From contig JACPXK010000080.1 in the NCBI GenBank assembly GCA_016196565.1, forward strand, positions 1-30,118: a stretch of 30,118 nucleotides of DNA. Direction: 5' to 3'. Below, piece after piece: positions 25,319 to 30,118 of the stretch (position 1 is the stretch's first letter; each line of letters starts with the position of its first letter). Below the pieces are notes generated by a model, which saw only the letters and a list, made by a program, of their open reading frames with translations, was not told the DNA's origin and made no database searches. The position numbers and the translations under genes are program-made. The DNA comes from Candidatus Omnitrophota bacterium (GTDB taxonomy: Bacteria; Omnitrophota; Omnitrophia; Omnitrophales; Aquincolibacteriaceae).

Positions 25319-25790
25319 CGAATGTTTCCCGTGATAAACTTTGCATGACATCGCGCACAATTTGATAATCAAAGCCGCGGCGCATCAAAAAATCAAAGAC
25401 CCTCTTTCTTCGTTTCTCCGTATCGAGTTTGGCCAGGCGCTCCCAGCGTTCCCGCCCTACGGTTTCCGCCTGTTCCCGCTCTTGCTCGGTGCCGAAAGAA
25501 GATAAAATCTCTTCCTGCAATTTTTTCGCAATGCCGTGGCGCTTGAATTCAAATTCAATTTTGCGCCTTCCGGAAGGCTTCGAAAGCTGATACCTTGTCA
25601 TCAAATTCATGGCGTAACTGCGGTCGCTTAAAACCCCTTGAGCTTCCAATTCCCGGATGGTTTCAAGAATCATAGCCTCCGGAAAACCTTTGTCCTGCAA
25701 TTTCTTTTTTAATTCCTGGCTTGTTTTTGGGCTTGCTGCCAGCAACCTGAGTGAAATGACTTGCGCCTGTTTTTTCTGGGATTGTTCCAT
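25305..25790 (-). CDS. recX: RecX, regulator of RecA
   Basis: The 161-residue product follows the three-repeat helical RecX layout: LLAASPKTSQELKKKLQDKG, then LEAQGVLSDRSYAMNLMTRYQLSKPSGRRKI (cited as residues about 49-79), and a C-terminal RRKRVFDFLMRRGFDYQIVRDVM region. RecX binds RecA filaments and limits their activity. It lies 62 nt after recA, the classic order. The GGGAGG upstream is about 15 nt from the ATG, longer than usual, and a small hairpin lies in the gap, so expression may be lower than that of recA. The end overlaps alaS. Confidence 0.9.
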   Translation of the reverse strand: MEQSQKKQAQVISLRLLAASPKTSQELKKKLQDKGFPEAMILETIRELEAQGVLSDRSYAMNLMTRYQLSKPSGRRKIEFEFKRHGIAKKLQEEILSSFGTEQEREQAETVGRERWERLAKLDTEKRRKRVFDFLMRRGFDYQIVRDVMQSLSRETFDEDR

Positions 25791-25826
25791 GAAGTGACAA
25801 TACGCCTCCCGAAGACGCCAGCGGTA

Positions 25827-25838
25827 CGTCCACGGACG
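25827..25838. other. Short inverted repeat between recA and recX
   Basis: CGTCC-AC-GGACG lies in the 62-nt recA-recX gap, which is otherwise GC-rich. There is no T-tract, so it is not a full terminator. In several bacteria a partial terminator between recA and recX lowers RecX levels; this could play that part, but the evidence is weak. Confidence 0.25.
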
Positions 25839-25852
25839 CTCGCGATTAACTT

Positions 25853-26947
25853 TTAATGGGAAATGGCAACCGGAGTTTTGGCAACAACAGGAGCTTCGTC
25901 GGAAAGCATTTTCTCCCGGACCTTAGCTTCGATTTCGGCCAACAGTTTCGGATTTTCTTTCAAGAAGAGGCGTGCGGCATCCCGGCCTTGACCGATTTTC
26001 TCATCATTGTAAATAATCCAGGAACCGGATTTATCCACGACTTGATAATTGGTCGCCAAATCAATGATGCTGGACGAGCGGGAAATCCCTTCATCAAAAA
26101 GAATATCAAATTCCGCCTGCTTGAAAGGAGCCGCCACTTTGTTTTTTACAATTTTGACGCGGACATGATTACCGATGACCACATCCCCTTTTTTCAGGCT
26201 GGCAATGCGGCGAATATCGAGACGCATGGAGGCGTAAAATTTAAGGGCCTTTCCGCCCGGTGTGGTTTCGGGGTTGCCGAACATAATGCCGATTTTTTCC
26301 CGGATTTGATTGATGAAAATCAAACAGGTTTTGGAACGGTTGATAATCCCCGTCAATTTTCTCAAGGCTTGCGACATCAGGCGCGCTTGCAAGCCCATAT
26401 GGGAATCCCCCATCTCCCCTTCGATTTCGGCTCTGGGAACGAGGGCAGCCACGGAGTCTATCACAATCAAATCGACGGCATTGGATCGGATCAGCATTTC
26501 GGCGATTTGAAGAGCTTGTTCTCCAGAATCAGGCTGTGAAATTAATAAATCATCGAGCTTCACGCCGATTTTTTGAGCGTAGGTCGGATCCAAGGCATGC
26601 TCGGCATCGATAAAAGCCGCGACACCGCCTTGTTCCTGAATTCGCGAGATAATGCTCAAAGAGAGCGTGGTTTTACCGCTTGATTCAGGGCCAAAGATTT
26701 CCACCACACGGCCGCGCGGAACTCCGCCGACACCGGTTGCCATATCAAGGCTGAGGGAACCCGTGCTCAAGGCGCTGATATTTTCATGAAAATCATGCCC
26801 CAATTTCATGATGGAGCCTTTGCCAAACTGTTTTTCGATTTGGCTGAGTGCAAGCTCGAGCGCTTTTTGTTTTTCACCGGCCGCTTTTTTTACTGTCTCG
26901 GAAGTTTCTGTCTTCGCTTTCTGGGATGCTTTTTTTTCAGTGGTCAT
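25853..26947 (-). CDS. recA: Recombinase RecA
   Basis: The 364-residue recombinase forms filaments on ssDNA for homologous recombination and SOS induction. Walker A is GPESSGKTT (86-94); [47 protein letters not shown] (loop L2) and [13 protein letters not shown] are all present. The ATG at 26947 is chosen for its AAGGAG 8 nt upstream. The open frame runs further to 26995 but lacks a ribosome site there. The N-terminus is Lys/Glu/Thr-rich and about 20-25 residues longer than in E. coli. A sigma70 promoter lies about 60 nt upstream. I see no E. coli-type (CTGT-N8-ACAG) or Bacillus-type LexA box. Confidence 0.99.
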   Translation of the reverse strand: MTTEKKASQKAKTETSETVKKAAGEKQKALELALSQIEKQFGKGSIMKLGHDFHENISALSTGSLSLDMATGVGGVPRGRVVEIFGPESSGKTTLSLSIISRIQEQGGVAAFIDAEHALDPTYAQKIGVKLDDLLISQPDSGEQALQIAEMLIRSNAVDLIVIDSVAALVPRAEIEGEMGDSHMGLQARLMSQALRKLTGIINRSKTCLIFINQIREKIGIMFGNPETTPGGKALKFYASMRLDIRRIASLKKGDVVIGNHVRVKIVKNKVAAPFKQAEFDILFDEGISRSSSIIDLATNYQVVDKSGSWIIYNDEKIGQGRDAARLFLKENPKLLAEIEAKVREKMLSDEAPVVAKTPVAISH

Positions 26948-26985
26948 GAATTTCTCCTTAGAGTGCTTTTGATTTTTTTTGTAAG

Positions 26986-27073
26986 TGCCGGGCAAAATGA
27001 GTGCAAGTTGCGGTATTTTACTGGGTTAGCACACGTCTGTAAAGCCTTAGCAAGGCACTTTTTTGCCCCGGCA
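26986..27073. repeat. Imperfect inverted repeat flanking the recA promoter
   Basis: The + strand left arm (26987-27009) begins TGCCGGGCAAAATGAGTGC. The right arm (27050-27073), read on the - strand, begins TGCCGGGGCAAAAAAGTGCC. The arms match at most positions with a few single-base gaps and enclose the -35/-10 region. This could be a symmetric binding region or remnants of duplicated structure; no known motif is recognised. Confidence 0.4.
27015..27043 (-). promoter_or_regulatory. Sigma70-type promoter of recA
   Basis: On the - strand TTTACA (-35, 27038-27043) and TAAAAT (-10, 27015-27020) each match 5 of 6 consensus bases and are 17 bp apart. Transcription should start near 27008. A perfect 5-bp inverted repeat, GCCTT-AGC-AAGGC (27044-27056), abuts the -35. 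Confidence 0.7.
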
Positions 27074-27082
27074 TCCACGCAG

Positions 27083-27325
27083 TTACGGTTTTAAGTTTTG
27101 CACGGCCTCGGCCATCATATCGACTCCCTTTTTGAGCTCGGGAAAATCATCGAGGGTCAAAAATACCCCGCGTTTGGTCGGCTTTAAAGAGTTATCGGCG
27201 CCGTTTTGGAACCAGACACGTAAGTCAATATAGTGATTGCCCTTATATTGGGTGATGGACATCTGAACACATTCATCAGCCCCTTTGGGGAAGGAGTGAA
27301 TCAGGTGGGTTTCTTCGTTTTCCAT
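27083..27325 (-). CDS. PC4/p15-family (transcriptional coactivator-like) ssDNA-binding protein
   Basis: The 80-residue product resembles bacterial PC4-fold proteins: a short N-terminus, IHSFPKGADECVQMSITQYKG with strand-loop-strand pattern, then IDLRVWF, PTKRGVFLTLDDFPELKKGV and a C-terminal helix. The fold binds single-stranded DNA as a dimer; bacterial members have no firmly known role. The ATG start has a perfect AGGAGG 8 nt upstream, but that Shine-Dalgarno is buried in a hairpin. It stands alone, 92 nt after plsY and 135 nt before recA, with gaps on both sides. Neighbourhood to recA suggests, without proof, a DNA-related role. Confidence 0.8.
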   Translation of the reverse strand: MENEETHLIHSFPKGADECVQMSITQYKGNHYIDLRVWFQNGADNSLKPTKRGVFLTLDDFPELKKGVDMMAEAVQNLKP

Positions 27326-27327
27326 GG

Positions 27328-27355
27328 TGTTTCCTCCTAATCTTTAGAGGAAACA
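27328..27355 (-). promoter_or_regulatory. Hairpin that sequesters the ribosome binding site of the PC4-like gene
   Basis: On the - strand the arms TGTTTCCTCTAA (27344-27355) and TTAGGAGGAAACA (27328-27340) pair over 12 bp with a single bulged G and a 3-nt AGA loop. The AGGAGG Shine-Dalgarno lies wholly in the second arm, two bases before the ATG-proximal end of the stem plus spacer. Such a structure would keep translation off until melted or bound. Confidence 0.6.
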
Positions 27356-27417
27356 AAATCTAAGTTCGACGCAGGGAGTTTATGACAATTTTTAAGATAA
27401 AGCAATATTTTTTTATT

Positions 27418-28026
27418 TTAAAACAATCGCTTTTCTTCACCCTTCCGGAGGCGAGCGATATTGTGGCGATGAGTATAAAAAATAAAAACAGCAAGAATAA
27501 GACTTGTTATGAGCAGCCACCGAGCCCCTTCGAGATCCCGGGAAGTAAAATAAATGGCAACCGGAAAACATACCGCAGCCGCGAGCGAAGAAATAGAAAT
27601 GATATGAGTGATGGCAAAAATCAAAACCCATATTCCAAAAGTGATGGCAGTGGGTTTCCATGCAATGGCAAGGAAGACCCCGAGTGAAGTCGCCACGCCT
27701 TTTCCCCCCTTGAATTTCAACCAAACAGGGAAAGTGTGCCCCAAAATGGTGGCGATTCCAAGAATGAGCGAAGCCGTCATGGAAGTGGAATGACCGGTAA
27801 GCATAAGTAACGTTGGGCCCAGATAGCCCTTCACGGCATCAAGAATGAAAACTAAAATCCCCCATTTTTTCCCGACAACACGGAAAACATTAGTGGCTCC
27901 AATATTACGGCTTCCGGATTCACGGATGTCGATTCCTTTCACACATTTTCCGATCAGGAGGCCGAAAGGGATAGAACCGATCAAATAAGCGAGGGAGGAA
28001 AAAATCAAAAGTGATTTAAGCGGCAT
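27418..28026 (-). CDS. plsY: Glycerol-3-phosphate acyltransferase PlsY
   Basis: This 202-residue inner-membrane enzyme acylates glycerol-3-phosphate from acyl-phosphate, the first step of phospholipid synthesis. About five membrane helices are visible. The three family motifs are SGSRNIGATNVFRVVGKK (37-54), GHTFPVWLKFKGGKGVAT (about 96-113) and THRHNIARLRKGEE near the C-terminus. The ATG overlaps the end of pgsA by 11 nt, so the two lipid genes are co-translated. A PlsX gene is not in the window. An AT-rich stretch follows with only a weak, unconvincing stem. Confidence 0.95.
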   Translation of the reverse strand: MPLKSLLIFSSLAYLIGSIPFGLLIGKCVKGIDIRESGSRNIGATNVFRVVGKKWGILVFILDAVKGYLGPTLLMLTGHSTSMTASLILGIATILGHTFPVWLKFKGGKGVATSLGVFLAIAWKPTAITFGIWVLIFAITHIISISSLAAAVCFPVAIYFTSRDLEGARWLLITSLILAVFIFYTHRHNIARLRKGEEKRLF

Positions 28027-28567
28027 TTTTTAGCAGACGAAGTTCGCGGATGCTGTAGTTGATCATCGACAAAATGGTAAAGGCGGCCATTAAATAATAA
28101 AGCGGAATCGAGATCTTCCAATTTGCCAAGATCGCAATCAGGGTGATCATTTGGAGTGCCGTCGTGCATTTTCCCAAATAATTCGGCTGAACCCGCAGCC
28201 GGCCGGAAATAAAATAAATCAAAATCATTCCCGTCACAATCAAAAGATCACGGAACACAATCGTCACCGTAATCCATAAAGGCGGGTGAAACGGCAATTG
28301 CTGTACAAACAAAAGTCCAAGATAGCCGCTCAGGAGAAGCAATTTGTCGGCCAAAGGATCCAAGAACCGGCCAAGCTCTGTGCGGATTTTCCAAGCTCGG
28401 GCAATAAAGCCGTCTAAGGCGTCGGTAAGGGACGCCACAATGAGAATGACAAGGGCCCACTGGCGATAAGCTTCAGCGCCCGGTTTGTTGTCATAAGACA
28501 CCAAACAGGTAAAGAAAAACGGAATCATGAAAATCCGGCAAAGGGTGATGAAATTGGGAAGGTTCAA
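28016..28567 (-). CDS. pgsA: CDP-diacylglycerol-glycerol-3-phosphate 3-phosphatidyltransferase
   Basis: This 183-residue membrane enzyme belongs to the CDP-alcohol phosphatidyltransferases. The signature D-x2-DG-x2-AR-x8-G-x3-D-x3-D is complete (D49, D52, G53, A56, R57, G66, D70, D74). The N-terminus MNLPNFITLCRI is the usual PgsA start, and about four to five membrane helices follow. It makes phosphatidylglycerol phosphate. The PgsA identity rests on length and N-terminus; a related alcohol substrate is less likely. The ATG overlaps the smc stop by 4 nt, and the end overlaps plsY by 11 nt. Confidence 0.92.
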   Translation of the reverse strand: MNLPNFITLCRIFMIPFFFTCLVSYDNKPGAEAYRQWALVILIVASLTDALDGFIARAWKIRTELGRFLDPLADKLLLLSGYLGLLFVQQLPFHPPLWITVTIVFRDLLIVTGMILIYFISGRLRVQPNYLGKCTTALQMITLIAILANWKISIPLYYLMAAFTILSMINYSIRELRLLKNAA

Positions 28568-30118
28568 ACGATGATGGTATCGCTTACGGAAGTTTGCTTC
28601 TCGCCCGTTTTATTCTGCAAATATTCCGGCAAAGGCGCATTGGGATTCATTTTCACCGAAACGAGCCTGGAAACACCGGCTTCCTGCATGGTGACTCCAA
28701 AAAGGGAATCGCCCATGGCAATGGTTTTGCGATTATGCGTTACGATAATAAATTGACTCATATCGAGAAAGGTACGCAAGACAGAAAGAAAACGGTCGAT
28801 GTTGGCCTCGTCAAGAGGGGCATCGACTTCATCGAGCACGCAATAAGGCGAAGGTTTGATCTTAAAAAGTGAAAATAAAAGGGCAATGGCCGTTAAGGCT
28901 TTCTCACCGCCGGAAAGAAGTGTGATGTGCTGCAACTTTTTACCTGGAGGCCGCACGACGATATCAATGCCGGATTCCAAGGGATTGGTTTCATCCACCA
29001 AGACAAGCCGGGCCTCTCCCCCGCGAAATAAAATTTGATAATACTCTTTGAAAGTTTCCTGTACTTTGACGAAGGTTTCTTCGAACAAGCTTTTGGTGGT
29101 GCGATTAATTTTGCGGATCGCCTCCAATAAACTTTCACGGGAATCCTGCAAATCTTTTTGTTGAGTCGATAAGAAATCATAGCGCTGCTTTAATTCATCG
29201 TATTCTTCGATGGCCAGCAAATTAACCGTTCCCAGGCCCTCGACTTTCTCCCGCAGGCCGCTTACCTGTTCATTAATCGTATCCACGGTTTCATTCTCCC
29301 GGAGGGCATAATTTTCGGCCGGCATTTGCCGCAAATCGATACGGTAAGTTTGTTCCAGGCGTTCATAAATATTTTTCTCTTTATAGCCCAAATCCAGGGT
29401 GGACATTTCGAGTCCGTGTGTGCTTTCGGTCAGTGTCTGCTTTTTGCGGGAGGAGTCCTGTATCAGCCCTTGAATTTCATTCATGCGATTTTCGACCCCG
29501 GCTTTTTCCTGGCGGATTAATTCAAGCGCAACTTCGGCACGGCGCAGGGAATCCTCAAGCTGAGTTTGTTCCCCTGCGATTTGTTCGTCGCTGGAGGCAA
29601 GCCCTTGCTGGGTCTCCTGATTTTTCTGCATTTCCAAAGTCAGTACTTCCAGCCGGTTCTGGCTTCGCTCTTGATGGCCTGCAAGTAATCCGATCGTATC
29701 TTGTAATAAGATTCCCCGCTCTTTCATGCTTTCAATGCGCATTTTGTGTTCTGCCAGTTGCTGCAGGAAGGCATCGTTCTGGTGATCCATTTTTTCAATG
29801 TCATGAATGAGCATTTCCTGATTTTGGCGTATGGATTTTTCGCATTCCTCGGCCCTTGCCAATTCTTTTTCCAATTTCTCGCGTTCCAAAACGGCGTTTT
29901 GACGCTGCTGGCCGGTATCCTGATTTTCTATGTTGATGAGTTCCAATTCCCGCTGATAAGAGATTAACCGTTCTTTAATGCCGCTACGCAGGGATTCAAA
30001 CGATTCTTTTTGAATCGCGGAATCCATTAATTCTTCTTCAAGCTTAGGAAGACGTCCTTGAAACCGATTGAGATTTTGCCGCAGCGATTCGATTCTCGAT
30101 TCGAATTCGAGTTTTCCC
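28564..30118 (-). CDS. smc: Chromosome segregation protein SMC, C-terminal part (5' end outside window)
   Basis: The frame is open to the right edge of the window with no stop, so the true start lies beyond base 30118; the internal ATG at 30027 is not the start. About 518 residues are seen. First comes a long charged, Gln/Glu/Lys-rich coiled coil, with a GLGTVNLLAIEEYDELKQRY segment, then the C-terminal ATPase head. That head shows the ABC signature LLSGGEKALTAIALLFS (about 28870-28920), Walker B and D-loop YCVLDEVDAPLDEANIDRF, and FIIVTHNRKTI. SMC compacts and separates chromosomes with ScpAB. The visible part has no hinge, which must lie upstream. The stop overlaps the pgsA ATG by 4 nt. Confidence 0.96.
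   Translation of the reverse strand, partial: GKLEFESRIESLRQNLNRFQGRLPKLEEELMDSAIQKESFESLRSGIKERLISYQRELELINIENQDTGQQRQNAVLEREKLEKELARAEECEKSIRQNQEMLIHDIEKMDHQNDAFLQQLAEHKMRIESMKERGILLQDTIGLLAGHQERSQNRLEVLTLEMQKNQETQQGLASSDEQIAGEQTQLEDSLRRAEVALELIRQEKAGVENRMNEIQGLIQDSSRKKQTLTESTHGLEMSTLDLGYKEKNIYERLEQTYRIDLRQMPAENYALRENETVDTINEQVSGLREKVEGLGTVNLLAIEEYDELKQRYDFLSTQQKDLQDSRESLLEAIRKINRTTKSLFEETFVKVQETFKEYYQILFRGGEARLVLVDETNPLESGIDIVVRPPGKKLQHITLLSGGEKALTAIALLFSLFKIKPSPYCVLDEVDAPLDEANIDRFLSVLRTFLDMSQFIIVTHNRKTIAMGDSLFGVTMQEAGVSRLVSVKMNPNAPLPEYLQNKTGEKQTSVSDTIIV

Noticed and set aside
27356..27417. Promoter TTGTCA...TAGATT for the PC4-like gene
   Set aside because: The two boxes are 20 bp apart and the -10 matches only 4 of 6; the AT-rich background makes such matches likely by chance.
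27380..27430. Terminator after plsY
   Set aside because: The AT-rich stem (AAAGCGAT with ATTGCTTT) has a large loop and no clean T-tract after it.
1..30118. Mobile elements, CRISPR arrays, tRNA or rRNA genes
   Set aside because: No transposase or integrase, no regularly spaced repeats and no tRNA-like cloverleaf was seen in the short intergenic gaps.

Overview
The window looks like ordinary chromosomal backbone of a free-living, Gram-negative-type bacterium with about mid-40s % GC. Every gene is packed tightly, most junctions are 1-14 nt overlaps or gaps of a few bases, and there is no mobile element, CRISPR array, rRNA or tRNA. Gene content (MoxR/DUF58/Bat operon, PAS kinase plus NtrC-type regulator, complete his and trp blocks, recA-recX-alaS) fits a deep-branching or candidate phylum of the PVC/Omnitrophota/Elusimicrobia kind. 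That placement is an inference from gene content and style only.

Layout. (1) 2-3474, + strand: an MFS transporter tail (5' cut by the window), CCA-adding enzyme, a secreted SNase-fold protein, a double-ACT protein and peptide deformylase. All are joined by 4-nt start/stop overlaps. (2) 3475-3606: a convergent intergenic gap. Everything after it is on the - strand, described here in transcription order from the right end. (3) 30118-27418: 3' half of smc, then pgsA and plsY (phospholipid synthesis). (4) 27325-27083: a PC4/p15-like ssDNA-binding protein whose Shine-Dalgarno lies inside a hairpin. (5) 26947-18272: recA (with a clear sigma70-type promoter), recX, alaS, then hisD-hisB-hisH-hisA-[unknown membrane protein]-hisF. 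(6) 18176-10720: a second promoter, then hisI-trpE-trpG-trpD-trpC-trpF, running without a break into a cytoplasmic PAS histidine kinase and an NtrC-family sigma54 activator. (7) 10522-8588: dnaK, closed by a strong rho-independent terminator. (8) 8444-3607: a moxR-led operon (MoxR ATPase, DUF58, BatD-like, and a VWA-TPR-Gln-rich fusion) with its own promoter, which carries a 12-bp perfect palindrome.

How they work together. HisB, D, H, A, F and I cover much of histidine synthesis (hisG, hisE and hisC are not here). TrpE, G, D, C and F carry chorismate to indole-glycerol phosphate (trpA and trpB are not here). The kinase/regulator pair sits at the end of the trp transcription unit and the regulator has the sigma54-contact motif, so the genome should encode RpoN. 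The moxR operon encodes a compact membrane-associated MoxR/VWA system.

I see no clearly new multi-gene system. The items most worth a second look are the unknown membrane protein wedged between hisA and hisF, the SD-sequestering hairpin before the PC4-like gene, the two-component system fused to the trp operon, the palindrome on the moxR promoter, and a sigma54-like site before dnaK.
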